A stretch of DNA of 64,000 nucleotides from Thermogemmatispora carboxidivorans (GTDB lineage Bacteria; Chloroflexota; Ktedonobacteria; Ktedonobacterales; Ktedonobacteraceae): positions 682,001-746,000 of the forward strand of contig NZ_JNIM01000001.1 in the NCBI RefSeq assembly GCF_000702505.1. Reading direction: 5' to 3'. The position numbers were made by a program, and so were the translations under genes. This document shows positions 34,971-43,079 of the stretch, one piece after another. How positions within the stretch are numbered: position 1 is the stretch's first letter; each line of letters begins with the position of its first letter. Under the pieces are notes generated by a model. The model had not been told where the DNA came from and did no database searches. It was given only the letters and a program-made list of their open reading frames with translations.

Positions 34971-36164
34971 TCAGGCCGATTTCTCATGCTCCGACGCTGG
35001 CTGGCTGGCGGGCGGCGCAAAATGGATTTCCAGGGCCTTATCGACGAAGCGCGCCACCGTTGCCTCCTGGCTGGCCAGAATAGCAGGTAGAGGAATATCG
35101 CGCTTAAAATTGCCGATCTCGATGATCATCTCATCTCCTTTTTTCGTCATCAGGACCTTCTCCAACTCGACGTGAGGGAGAGGAAGGCGCAGGACGTAAT
35201 GGCCATCCTGCTCGATGACCTCCTGAATAGGCCCGCGATAAAAGACCTGCGTCGGGTCCTGCTCGCCGAAGATGGCGCGGGCCAGCTCGGCTAAGCGCTC
35301 GATGCCGAGAGGTTCCTGAGCGTAGTAAGGGGCCTCCCAGACGGGTAAGGGAGCAAAGGTCTGCTGGATATGGCGACGGAGCTTTTCCTGACTCTGGTAC
35401 ATCTGCTGCATAAACTGATCCTGATAGGGACCGGGCGGCAAGACGCGATTGCAGACCACGCCGTCGATGGGATAGCCGAAGAGAGCGAGATAGGTTTCGG
35501 CGCGCAGCGCCTCCTTAATCACCATGCGTTCTGGATTCACGACTGGGCGATAGGAGCTAACGGCGGGATCGCTCAGCACGGTGCGAAGGGCCGTGACACG
35601 CTCGCTGAGCAACTGGATGGCGTCCAGCACCTCTGCTGATGGGAGGAAAGCCTTAATCAAGGGGCGTGCCAGATTGAGCGTACTGTTTTGCAGGCCGGCA
35701 ATACGCCCGGCATACCACTGGAAAGTATCGGGCATGCTCAGCAAGCGCACCGTTTCGCCGGTAGGAGCGGCATCGATTACCACCACCTCAAAAGCGCCGT
35801 CACGGGCATTGCGGTAGATATTGAGCAGGCTCACGATTTCATCCATGCCGGGGATCAGGGCCAGCTCTTCGGCCATGATACTATTCAAGCCCTGGGCGCG
35901 CAGGAGAGTGCTCAGCGTGCTCTGCAGTTTCCCCCAACTGCGTCGCATCTCATCGAGCACATTCACCTCCTGAGCCCACAACTGGGGAGCCAGCTCGCTC
36001 GGTTCCGAGGTCAGAGGCTGCTTCAGGCAATCGGCGAGACTATGGGCCAGGTCGGTACTCACCACGAGCGTCCGTTTGCCGAGCTGAGCTGAGCGCACGG
36101 CAGTAGCGGCGGCCACCGTTGTTTTCCCCACGCCACCCTTGCCGAGATAGAGAATCATTCGCAT
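34971..36164 (-). CDS. ArsA/GET3-family ATPase
   Basis: A 397-residue P-loop ATPase of the SIMIBI class. Seen: deviant Walker A GKGGVGKTTVAAA with the signature Lys, STDLAHSLADCL (switch I Asp), VVIDAAPTGETVRLLSMPD (switch II) and GVVCNRVLPP (A-loop Asn). One ATPase domain only. The family ranges from arsenite-pump ATPases to tail-anchored protein chaperones. There is no arsB, no arsD and no Cys triad, so a chaperone or unknown role is more likely than arsenite export. A small C-terminal alpha-crystallin-like tail (LPLPHVELEKVLMTKKGDEM and IIEIGNFKRDIPLPA) is seen, as in bacterial ArsA_HSP20 proteins. A TATAAT box at 36210-36205 precedes the ATG at 36164. Confidence 0.9.
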   Translation of the reverse strand: MRMILYLGKGGVGKTTVAAATAVRSAQLGKRTLVVSTDLAHSLADCLKQPLTSEPSELAPQLWAQEVNVLDEMRRSWGKLQSTLSTLLRAQGLNSIMAEELALIPGMDEIVSLLNIYRNARDGAFEVVVIDAAPTGETVRLLSMPDTFQWYAGRIAGLQNSTLNLARPLIKAFLPSAEVLDAIQLLSERVTALRTVLSDPAVSSYRPVVNPERMVIKEALRAETYLALFGYPIDGVVCNRVLPPGPYQDQFMQQMYQSQEKLRRHIQQTFAPLPVWEAPYYAQEPLGIERLAELARAIFGEQDPTQVFYRGPIQEVIEQDGHYVLRLPLPHVELEKVLMTKKGDEMIIEIGNFKRDIPLPAILASQEATVARFVDKALEIHFAPPASQPASEHEKSA

Positions 36165-36536
36165 AAGAGAAACCTTATCTTCCCTCGTCGGATGTGCTGT
36201 CCTTATTATATGCTCTCAAAGGCACAGTCTGGCGGCGCGAGGTATCTATTCCAGAGGGCGCCTGGTCAGACGGCCTTGTTTCTATTTCTGCAATTACTAC
36301 GTTGGGTGCCGGGCCAAGTTAGAAGGAAATAGGTGCAAGAAGCAAGACGGCGAGCAGGCGACCGAGCAAGTGCAAGTCGGCAGCCAACTCGCCGGAAAAG
36401 AGCGCCTCTATCGTCACGCGCCTGCTCTCACGCTCACGCTGAGGCAGTGGGCCGCTGGCCAATCTCACTGCCTGGCTGGGGGCCGGAGACGGGGTAGTCT
36501 TGCCGGCGTCGTGGGCGGGCAGGCGGACGAAATAAG
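36165..36536. other. Gap upstream of the ArsA-family gene
   Basis: 372 bases. It holds a perfect TATAAT on the minus strand at 36210-36205, likely the -10 of the ArsA-family gene, with no matching -35. The open frame on the minus strand at 36319-36630 has no ribosome site and I do not call it. Confidence 0.5.
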
Positions 36537-36773
36537 CTACAGCTGAATTTTCCCGTGAAGGAACAGCATTCTGATAAACTCCAGGCGGCGGACAATCTCC
36601 ATCCGATCGCTTCCTCCACTTTGGTACCACTGGCGCAGCCAGAGCAGAGAGGTGACCTCATCCTCAGTGAAGCCCTGGCGCATCAGCGCCTCACCCTCGT
36701 CGATCAGTTGACAGAACGTCGTGTCGCACGGTGTTTCTGGTTGCCGTTCCTCATCGATTCGTGGATTCATCAT
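36537..36773 (-). CDS. Small helical protein, unknown
   Basis: A 78-residue protein with no family I recognise. It is acidic at the start and then predicted helical (FCQLIDEGEALMRQGFTEDEV and WLRQWYQSGGSDRMEIVRRL), with two Cys at the start of the helical part. The start is one of two adjacent ATG codons after GGACAGAGAGAGC; a longer frame from 36812 is weaker. The codon pattern and lack of stops fit a real gene, but there is no neighbour context. Its upstream side carries a TCAC/TCGC tandem repeat. Confidence 0.55.
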   Translation of the reverse strand: MMNPRIDEERQPETPCDTTFCQLIDEGEALMRQGFTEDEVTSLLWLRQWYQSGGSDRMEIVRRLEFIRMLFLHGKIQL

Positions 36774-36796
36774 GCTCTCTCTGTCCTCACGTTCAA

Positions 36797-36829
36797 TCGC
36801 TCGCTCGCTCACTCACTCACTCACTCACT
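36797..36829 (+). repeat. TCGC/TCAC tetranucleotide tandem repeat
   Basis: Three TCGC units followed by five TCAC units, directly upstream of the small minus-strand gene. Slippage here could change spacing to its promoter. Confidence 0.85.
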
Positions 36830-37332
36830 GACGTGCCGAGCCCCTATCTCACTTTGCCCATGTTGTGCAGGTGCGATGACCGCTGCTGCTTGTTAATTAT
36901 AGCGAGAGAAGAGCAGCAGGCGGTCAACGTTTCAAATAAGGCGAGACCTGGGCATCTGCACAAGTCCTCTCATTTTATAGTAACGCTTTCCATCCCTCAC
37001 TTTGGCATTTCCTCCGCAGCAAGGGAAAGCGGAAATAGCAGGCGCGGCTCTCTACCCATTGGCCCGGGAGCGCCCAAGCGGCGCACTGGGCGACCTCTGG
37101 CGGTTCTCGCTCTTATTACGATTGAGGCCCCGCACAGGTTCCATCTCTGGTGATGGTGCGGGCAGCGAATCCAGAGGGGAGGGGGAGGAAAGGCTCGACG
37201 TCGCGTCCCGCCCGTTCCCTCTAGTCTTAGCCTGCTCTGACTGCGAGCTGGCTGGGTGAGTGAGAGAGTGGGGGGCGAGCGAGGCGATGGCAGGAAGCGT
37301 GGAATAGCAGAGGCAGAGAGGCGTGAATATGC

Positions 37333-37338
37333 TATAAT
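37333..37338 (+). promoter_or_regulatory. -10 box of speE
   Basis: Perfect TATAAT inside ATGCTATAATAG, without a clear -35. The leader to the ATG at 37463 would be about 118 bases. Confidence 0.5.
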
Positions 37339-37462
37339 AGTTGCCGGGACTGGAACAGCTTGGGAGCGAGGAGTGGCTTCGAGCCGCACTTCACTTCTTT
37401 TATCCGATCCTCTCCTCCATACTTTTTATCTCACAATATCTTAGGAAGTTGAGGGGTGAATT

Positions 37463-38395
37463 ATGCAGTTGATGAAGCAGATGCAGGCACAGAACTGGCT
37501 GATAGATTTTCGCGGGGGCACGCGGGCCAACATGTACCGTGTGCTCAAGACGGTCGTTGCCACCAGGTCGCCGTATCAGGAGATCCTGATTCTGGACACC
37601 ATTGGCTTTGGGAGAGCGCTTTTTCTGGACGGCATTCCGCAGTCCTCGGCCCTAGACGAGCACATCTATCACGAAGCGCTCATTCATCCAGTCCTCATTG
37701 CGCATCAGCAGCCCAAGAAGGTCTTCATTGTTGGAGGGGGGGAGGGGGCCACGCTCCGTGAAGTACTGAGGCACAACACCGTTGAGCGGGTAGTGATGGT
37801 AGACATTGACGACACGCTGGTAGCCCTGGCCAGGGAGCATTTGGGTGAGTGGCACCAGGGGGCCTTTGACGATCCGCGTGTTGAGCTAGTGCATACGGAT
37901 GCGCGGGGCTATTTAGAGAAGACCAGCGAGACCTTTGACAGCGTCATTGTTGACGCCACAGACCCATTGGAGGGAGGGCCGGCGGCCCTGCTCTTCACCA
38001 CCGAATTTTTCCAGCTGGCCAAATCCCGGCTCAATCCGGGGGGGACTTTTGGCATGCAGGCAGAGGCGACCGACATTGGAGTCTGTGAGGCGCATGCCTC
38101 GATCATCAAGACCCTGAAGCAGTGCTTCAAATCGGTGTTTTCCTATCAGGCGATGGTCACCTTCTTTGGTCTTCCCTGGGGCTTTGCCGTGGCCAGTGAC
38201 GCAGATCTTGCGGCGCGCTTTACGCCGGAGGTCATCGCGGCCACGCTGCGAGAGAGGGGCTGCAGCAATCTCAAATTTTACGACGTTGAGTCGCACCAGC
38301 ACATGTTTGCGCTGCCCAAGTACATACGGGAAGCCATTGAAGACCCAAACGTGGGGATGATCATTCGGGACGACCGCGTCCTTGTAGTGGAATAG
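37463..38395 (+). CDS. speE: Spermidine synthase (polyamine aminopropyltransferase)
   Basis: A 310-residue cytoplasmic aminopropyltransferase that moves the aminopropyl group of decarboxylated SAM to putrescine. Seen: LDGIPQSSALDEHIYHEALIHPVL, VFIVGGGEGATLREVLRHNTV (dcSAM site), VVMVDIDDTLV, VIVDATDPLEGGPAALLFTTEFF with the catalytic Asp, and TFFGLPWGFAVAS late in the fold. The ATG at 37463 follows GAGGGGTG. Its partner speD lies convergent just downstream, so the two steps of spermidine synthesis are encoded side by side but on opposite strands. Confidence 0.95.
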   Translation: MQLMKQMQAQNWLIDFRGGTRANMYRVLKTVVATRSPYQEILILDTIGFGRALFLDGIPQSSALDEHIYHEALIHPVLIAHQQPKKVFIVGGGEGATLREVLRHNTVERVVMVDIDDTLVALAREHLGEWHQGAFDDPRVELVHTDARGYLEKTSETFDSVIVDATDPLEGGPAALLFTTEFFQLAKSRLNPGGTFGMQAEATDIGVCEAHASIIKTLKQCFKSVFSYQAMVTFFGLPWGFAVASDADLAARFTPEVIAATLRERGCSNLKFYDVESHQHMFALPKYIREAIEDPNVGMIIRDDRVLVVE

Positions 38396-38412
38396 AAAAA
38401 ACGCCCACCTGA

Positions 38413-38459
38413 GCCATGCCCCGCTCGGCTTCGGCGCGGGGCATGGCCGTGAGCGTTTT
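38413..38459 (+). terminator. Intrinsic terminator of speE
   Basis: A 12-bp GC-rich stem (38413-38424 with 38436-38447) inside an outer AAAACGC/GCGTTTT pairing, then TTTT at 38456-38459. It lies just after the speE stop. Confidence 0.8.
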
Positions 38460-38630
38460 CTGCGCCGAGGAGCCGACCCCACCCACAGGGATGTTTTCCT
38501 TCCTCCTCTCGTTCCCTTTCCTTCCCTTCCTCCTCCTTTTCTCTCGCACCTTCGCAACGACCCGTCCCTGCGGACAGGCAGGTGGATAGCGGGCAGGCGG
38601 ACAGGTTTGGTGGATGAGCGGAGGGCGGAG

Positions 38631-38993
38631 TTAGCGGGCGAGCCGGCGAGTTTCGATCTTCCCTGGCTCGAAGAACGAGACGAGCGCGGCGTGGATGCGT
38701 TCAGCGGCGTCGGAGTTATCCCGCTGATAGTTGCAGAGGTAGACCTCTAGCGTCGCGTAGCCCAGTTCTGGCCAGGTATGGATAGCAATATGAGACTCAG
38801 CCAGGGCGATCAGACAGGTGATACCGCCCCCATCGAACTGATGACAAAAAGCTCCCAGTTGCGTGAGATTGTGCTCTTTCGTCATCCTAGAGACGGCTGC
38901 ACGCAGCTTCTCGCTATCCAGCTGAGCCATCAGGTTCTTGTCGCACGAGTACAGTTCCGACAAGATGTGCTTTCCAACCGGAGGGGGTGCCAT
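38631..38993 (-). CDS. speD: S-adenosylmethionine decarboxylase proenzyme (class 1B)
   Basis: A 120-residue pyruvoyl enzyme precursor that makes decarboxylated SAM for SpeE. It self-cleaves before Ser67 in ALAESHIAIHTWPE to form the pyruvoyl cofactor. His72 and Cys87 stand at the same distances from Ser67 as in known small bacterial SpeD proteins (Ser63, His68, Cys83). N-terminal GKHILSELYSCD is also typical. The ATG at 38993 follows AAAGGAAG at a long spacing. It is convergent with speE, so control of both by one transcript is not possible. Confidence 0.95.
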   Translation of the reverse strand: MAPPPVGKHILSELYSCDKNLMAQLDSEKLRAAVSRMTKEHNLTQLGAFCHQFDGGGITCLIALAESHIAIHTWPELGYATLEVYLCNYQRDNSDAAERIHAALVSFFEPGKIETRRLAR

Positions 38994-39553
38994 CGATTCA
39001 GAAACGCTTCCTTTCCTGAATTAATGTACCACTTTCGTAGCCCTGGTCGGTGCAACCAAACTCTATGTATCGCCAAAGCAAAGCGATATTGTTGAGGTGC
39101 GTTGGTGAAAGCAGATATATCAGCCCAGATGGCTCCAGGGCGTTTTGTCACAGCGGCCATACTAGTTTAGCATATTTCTTCCCCCATGACAATGGCTGTG
39201 CTTTCGGCCACCGAGCGATGTCGCTCGGTGCCTCTGTGGGCCTCTCAAGTGCTCTGAGGTTCTCTGTGGCCTGTCAAATCATGGAGCAAAGTGCTAGAGG
39301 AACTCAGGGAAAAGGCCAAAAGGAGACCTCCCAAAAAGATGGCCGTGATGCGCAAGCTGGCATCACGGCCATAGACTGGCTGGTTGGCTGCCTTTAGCCG
39401 CTGTGAGAGAAGATCAAGGCACCAGCCTCCAGCTCTGCTACTGGATTACTCTGCTGGCTAGGTCTGTTCTGACTTCGATGCCTGGCCCAGTTCAGGCAGA
39501 GGCAAATGGGACTCAGCCAGTCATCAGTGAGGGGCTGGCCGAGTCGAGTCTAT
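38994..39553. other. Gap between leuS and speD
   Basis: 560 bases. Holds the leuS terminator (39339-39372) and a perfect palindrome (CACCGAGCGA-TG-TCGCTCGGTG, 39209-39230) of unknown role. No gene is supported. Confidence 0.5.
39339..39372 (-). terminator. Intrinsic terminator of leuS
   Basis: A perfect 13-bp stem (39339-39351 with 39360-39372), 8-base loop; on the minus strand it is followed by CTTTTT. It lies about 180 bases after the leuS stop. Confidence 0.8.
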
Positions 39554-42028
39554 CTAAGCGGGTCGTGTCACGACATTGGCAATACGGCCCGGCACGTAGA
39601 TGAACTTCTCCACGGGGGCATTGCCGATGGAGGCGGCCACGCGTGGATTGCGCAGTACCAGCTGACGGATCTCCTCCTCGGATGTCTCGACTGGCACCTC
39701 CAGGCGTTCGCGCACGCGCCCATTGACCTGGACCACCAGCGTGAAGGTTTCGTCGCGTGTCAGGTTCTCATCATACGGTGGCCAGTCGCTCAGATGGATG
39801 CTGCCCTGGTGGCCGGTCATCTCCCACAGCTCCTCGGTGATATGAGGGGCCATCGGAGCCAGCAGGTGCATCATGGTCTCCAGGGCCTGGCGGTAGGTAG
39901 CGGTGCGAGCGACGGGCTCGTGCTGCTGTTTGATCAGGGCATTGTTCATCTCCATCAAGGCGGCCAGGGCTGTATTGAAGCGGAAATGGTGCAGGTCCTC
40001 GGTGACCCGCTTGATCGTCTTATGGCGCAGGCGCTCGATGGCGCGAGTGGCCTCGTTCTCCTCCTCGCTGACCGTGCCGTTGACCCAGCTTTCCGTTACC
40101 AGGTTCCAGAAGCGGTTCAGGAAGCGCCAGACGCCTTCCAGGTTCTCTGCTTTGAAGCTGCCACCCTGATCGAAGGGGCCAATGAACATCATGTAGCAGC
40201 GCACCGTATCGGCGCCGTACTTCTCGACATACTTATCGGGGGCCTCGACGTTGCCGCGCGACTTTGACATCTTTTGGCCATCGGAGCCCAGCACCATACC
40301 CTGGTGATACAGGCGCAGGAACGGCTCGTCGAAGTGCAGATAGCCCATATCGCGCAGAGCCTTGACGAAGAAGCGCGCGTACAGCAGGTGCATGGTAGCG
40401 TGTTCGGCGCCGCCCACATACTGGTCGACTGGCAGCCAGTGACGGATGGCCTCCTCGCTCCAGGCTTGCTTATCGTTATGCGGATCGGCGTAGCGCAGGA
40501 AGTACCAGGACGAGCAAATGAAGGTGTCCATTGTATCGACCTCGCGCGTAGCCGGGCCGCCGCACTGGGGACAGGTCGTATTCAAGAAGGCCGGTTCGTA
40601 GCGCAGGGGAGACTCGCCCGTCGGCTTGAACTGGACGTGCTCAGGCAGATAGACGGGCAGTTGGTCCTCGGGAACGGGAACCGTGCCATCCTTGGGGCAA
40701 TAGATGATGGGGATCGGGGCGCCCCAGTAGCGCTGGCGACTGATCAGCCAGTCGCGCAGGCGGTAGGTCACCTTCGACTGGCCGATGCCCTGCTCCTCCA
40801 GGGAGCTAATCACGCGGCGGATAGCCTGATCGGCTGGTGTTCCTGTAAAGGGGCCGGAGTTGATCATGGCTCCGTAGCTCGTCTTGGCCTCACTCCAGGT
40901 TGCCGGATCGCTCTCCTCCTCACCTGGAGGCAGGATGACCTGGCGGATGGGCAGACCAAACTTGCGGGCGAACTCGAAATCGCGCTGATCGTGAGCGGGT
41001 ACGCCCATCACCGCGCCCGAGCCGTAGCTCAGCAGCACATAGTCGGCGATCCAGACCGGCACGCGGTCGCCGCTGACAGGATTGGTCACATAGCCGCCGG
41101 TGAAGACGCCCGTCTTCTCCTTCTCGGTATTCATGCGCTCGATCTCAGTCATCCGGCGTGTGCGCTCGACATAGGCCTCGACCGCGGCGCGCTGTTCAGG
41201 GGTGGTCAGGCGCTCGACCAGCGGATGCTCCGGGGCCAGCACGAAGAAGGTCACGCCGTAGATGGTATCGGGGCGCGTAGTAAAGACGGGGATCTCGACG
41301 CGCTCGCCATCGACCTCAGTAAAGAAGCGGACCTCTGCGCCCTCGCTGCGTCCGATCCAGTTACGCTGCATCGTAATCGTCTTCTCAGGCCATTCAATGC
41401 CATCGAAGCGCAGCAGCTCCTCGGCGTATTTGGTGATACGCAGCAGCCACTGCTCGATCTCCTTGCGGATCACGGTACTACCGCAGCGTTCGCAGGTACC
41501 GTTAGGCAGCACCTGCTCATTGGCCAGGGTCGTATTGCAGCCCGGGCACCAGTTTGCTGGGGCGCGAGTGCGATAGGCCAGGCCGTGCTTATAGAACTGC
41601 AGGAAGAGCCACTGAGTCCATTTGTAGTACTCGGGCTGGCAGGTCACGACCTCGCGCTGCCAGTCCCACTGAGCGCCCATCATGCGCAGCTGGTTCCGCA
41701 TGCGCTCGATGTTGGCCATTGTCCAGTCGTGGGCCTGGATGCCGCGTTTGATGGCGGCGTTTTCGGCGGGCAGGCCAAAGGCATCGAAGCCGATGGGCTG
41801 CATAACATTGTAGCCCAGGCGGCGCATGAAGCGGCCATAGGCGTCGAAAGGAGAATAGTTGTACCAGTGGCCCATGTGCAGATCGCCGGAGGGGTAGGGG
41901 AACATCACCAGATGATAGAACTTGGGCTTAGGCGAATCGTCCGGAGCGTGATAGATCTGCTCCTCCTCCCAGCGAGTCTGCCATTTTGGCTCAATTACCT
42001 TTGGGTCATATTTTGTGCGCGTGATCAT
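39554..42028 (-). CDS. leuS: Leucyl-tRNA synthetase
   Basis: An 824-residue class I synthetase that charges tRNA-Leu. Seen: MFPYPSGDLHMGHWYNYS (HIGH motif as HMGH), NWCPGCNTTLANEQV and the matching CERCGS (zinc knuckle), the CP1 editing region (TTRPDTIYGVTFFVLAPEHP and GVPAHDQRDFEFA, with the editing Asp), SSWYFLRYADP, and GQKMSKSRGN (KMSKS). The ATG at 42028 follows GGGGAGG and begins the conserved DPKVIEPKWQTRW. It is controlled by the T-box leader upstream (42396-42814), whose specifier is a leucine codon. The open frame continues upstream across the leader and is not coding. Confidence 0.98.
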   Translation of the reverse strand: MITRTKYDPKVIEPKWQTRWEEEQIYHAPDDSPKPKFYHLVMFPYPSGDLHMGHWYNYSPFDAYGRFMRRLGYNVMQPIGFDAFGLPAENAAIKRGIQAHDWTMANIERMRNQLRMMGAQWDWQREVVTCQPEYYKWTQWLFLQFYKHGLAYRTRAPANWCPGCNTTLANEQVLPNGTCERCGSTVIRKEIEQWLLRITKYAEELLRFDGIEWPEKTITMQRNWIGRSEGAEVRFFTEVDGERVEIPVFTTRPDTIYGVTFFVLAPEHPLVERLTTPEQRAAVEAYVERTRRMTEIERMNTEKEKTGVFTGGYVTNPVSGDRVPVWIADYVLLSYGSGAVMGVPAHDQRDFEFARKFGLPIRQVILPPGEEESDPATWSEAKTSYGAMINSGPFTGTPADQAIRRVISSLEEQGIGQSKVTYRLRDWLISRQRYWGAPIPIIYCPKDGTVPVPEDQLPVYLPEHVQFKPTGESPLRYEPAFLNTTCPQCGGPATREVDTMDTFICSSWYFLRYADPHNDKQAWSEEAIRHWLPVDQYVGGAEHATMHLLYARFFVKALRDMGYLHFDEPFLRLYHQGMVLGSDGQKMSKSRGNVEAPDKYVEKYGADTVRCYMMFIGPFDQGGSFKAENLEGVWRFLNRFWNLVTESWVNGTVSEEENEATRAIERLRHKTIKRVTEDLHHFRFNTALAALMEMNNALIKQQHEPVARTATYRQALETMMHLLAPMAPHITEELWEMTGHQGSIHLSDWPPYDENLTRDETFTLVVQVNGRVRERLEVPVETSEEEIRQLVLRNPRVAASIGNAPVEKFIYVPGRIANVVTRPA

Positions 42029-42395
42029 TGCAGGTGTCCCTCCCCTGATAATCGGTCGGACCTGATCAGGCACTGCGGCCAACAGCAGGAAAGCAGAGGC
42101 AAAGCGGGCTGGCATCGTACATAGGCTTGCGAAGCCAGCCTGTGGCGCTCGCGCGAGAGCGGTGGCGCTTGTTCTGCTGCTTCTCCTGGTCTGTCCGTCC
42201 GTCCGTCTGGCTGGCTGGCTGGCTCGTAGTGAGTGTGCCTGCTTTGGAGGCGGTAGTGGTCCGGGTGGAGCGGCAGCCGCCGAAAGGCAAAGCAGGCTGC
42301 GGCACAGACCAGGCGCAGAGCAAAAGGTGCCGAGCCAGGAAGGCGACAGCGACAGGCCAGGAAATAAGCGATGTAGTAGGGAGCGAACGTAGCAA
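42029..42395. other. Gap between T-box terminator and leuS start
   Basis: 367 bases of transcribed leader with GTCC and GGCT short repeats on the plus strand. No gene or promoter is seen. The unusually long stretch after the terminator is a feature of this leader. Confidence 0.5.
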
Positions 42396-42814
42396 TAAAA
42401 AAACCTTTCATCCGCTCGGGACGAAAGGTTTTTCCGTGGTACCACCCTGTTTCCAATCACCATCGGCAGCTTACTGCGGAGTTGAAGAGAAGTGGACCTG
42501 AGGGGACTCGAACCCCTGACCTCCTCCATGCCATAGAGGCGCGCTACCAGCTGTGCTACAGGCCCAAGGACCAGGGACGCTTCAGAGCGTCGAAGCAAGC
42601 TATTCTTCACTCCGCAGCGCCGGGTGACTGGCACTCATTCACTGCTATAACGGGCATACCGACAGGTGCTACTGACTCCCGAGGCGTTCGCACCTGTTGC
42701 TCACAGGCGAGTTCGGTCGTTTCCCGTGTAGCCTTGCACCAGCCGGCTACTCTCTAGACGGGACTGGCGACCTACTACTCCTGCTCATCGCCAGGGCTGT
42801 TTTCTTTCCGCTGC
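42396..42814 (-). promoter_or_regulatory. Leu T-box riboswitch (leuS leader) containing a tRNA gene
   Basis: Tandem evidence on the minus strand: T-box motif AGGGTGGTACCACGG at 42448-42434 with the UGGU bulge that pairs with an ACCA tRNA end; a terminator stem (42401-42413 with 42419-42431, T-tract to 42397); and a Stem I at about 42797-42678. In Stem I the base pairs GGCG/CGCC, GGTCG/CGACC, CCCGT/ACGGG and GTAGCC/GGCTAC close the specifier loop, whose 3' side is GAACTCG. This gives specifier CTC (42711-42709), leucine, followed by a purine as expected. The AGTA on the other side of the loop is also typical. The tRNA-Ala at 42493-42565 lies between Stem I and the antiterminator. Confidence 0.88.
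42493..42565 (-). tRNA. tRNA-Ala (GGC)
   Basis: 73 bases that fold as a cloverleaf: acceptor GGGCCTG with CAGGTCC including the G3-U70 wobble that marks tRNA-Ala; anticodon stem CCTCT/GGAGG around loop ATGGCAT, anticodon GGC; T arm AGGGG-TTCGAGT-CCCCT; discriminator A; no encoded CCA. The D stem has one A12-C23 mismatch (GCAC with GCGC). It lies inside the leuS T-box leader, flanked by a 14-bp complementary pair (42474-42488 with 42604-42617). Confidence 0.92.
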
Positions 42815-42820
42815 CCTTTT

Positions 42821-42849
42821 ACTATAGCATAAAGCTTTGCGGTTGGCAA
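42821..42849 (-). promoter_or_regulatory. Promoter of the leuS T-box leader
   Basis: Minus strand TTGCCA (42849-42844), 17-base spacer, TATAGT (42826-42821). The start near 42814 lies just upstream of T-box Stem I, so the transcript runs through Stem I, the tRNA and the terminator into leuS. Confidence 0.7.
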
Positions 42850-42913
42850 GGGGGAAGGTCCTTTAGTCCTTGCTACCCGTTGAGCTGTGCTCTCCAGGAG
42901 AGCAGGCAGCGGG

Positions 42914-42986
42914 TGGAGATGAGGGGACTCGAACCCCTGACCTCGACAGTGCGATTGTCGCGCTCTACCGGCTGAGCTACATCCCC
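42914..42986 (-). tRNA. tRNA-Ala (CGC)
   Basis: 73 bases: acceptor GGGGATG with CATCTCC and the G3-U70 pair, D arm GCTC/GAGC, anticodon stem CGACA/TGTCG with loop ATCGCAC and anticodon CGC, T arm AGGGG-TTCGAGT-CCCCT, discriminator A, no encoded CCA. It shares its T arm with the tRNA-Ala at 42493-42565. A promoter is visible at 43010-43039. Confidence 0.95.
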
Positions 42987-43009
42987 ATGCCGTCGTGTTG
43001 GCAGCTAGA

Positions 43010-43039
43010 ATGATAGCACATTGGAGGGTGAATTGTAAA
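43010..43039 (-). promoter_or_regulatory. Promoter of tRNA-Ala (CGC)
   Basis: Minus strand TTTACA (43039-43034), 18-base spacer, TATCAT (43015-43010); the tRNA starts 24 bases after the -10. The -35 overlaps the hairpin at 43026-43071. Confidence 0.6.
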
Positions 43040-43071
43040 GACCCTTTTTGAGGAGATCTTTCAATTCACCC
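43026..43071 (-). terminator. Long hairpin after the deacetylase gene
   Basis: GGGTGAATTG-T-AAAGA pairs with TCTTT-CAATTCACCC (15 bp with one bulge). It lies just after the deacetylase stop (43080). No T-tract follows on the minus strand, so a terminator role is likely but not certain. Confidence 0.55.
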
Positions 43072-43079
43072 GTTCCGTT

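Larger units (their letters stand above)
36774..37462. other. Gap upstream of speE
   Basis: About 690 bases with a tetranucleotide repeat at 36797-36829 and the speE promoter region; no gene that I can support. Confidence 0.5.

Noticed and set aside
34971..36164. Arsenic-resistance operon, suggested by the ArsA-family ATPase
   Set aside because: No arsB, arsC or arsD gene, no Cys triad, a single ATPase domain and an ArsA_HSP20-like tail; a chaperone-like role is more likely.
36731..37153. Plus-strand open frame of 140 codons across a TCAC repeat
   Set aside because: It reads through a tetranucleotide repeat (Leu-Thr-His-Ser type sequence) and has no ribosome site.
40274..42124. Plus-strand open frame of 616 codons opposite leuS
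   Set aside because: It is the antisense shadow of leuS, whose HMGH, KMSKS and editing motifs are all on the minus strand; GC-rich coding DNA often leaves such open antisense frames.
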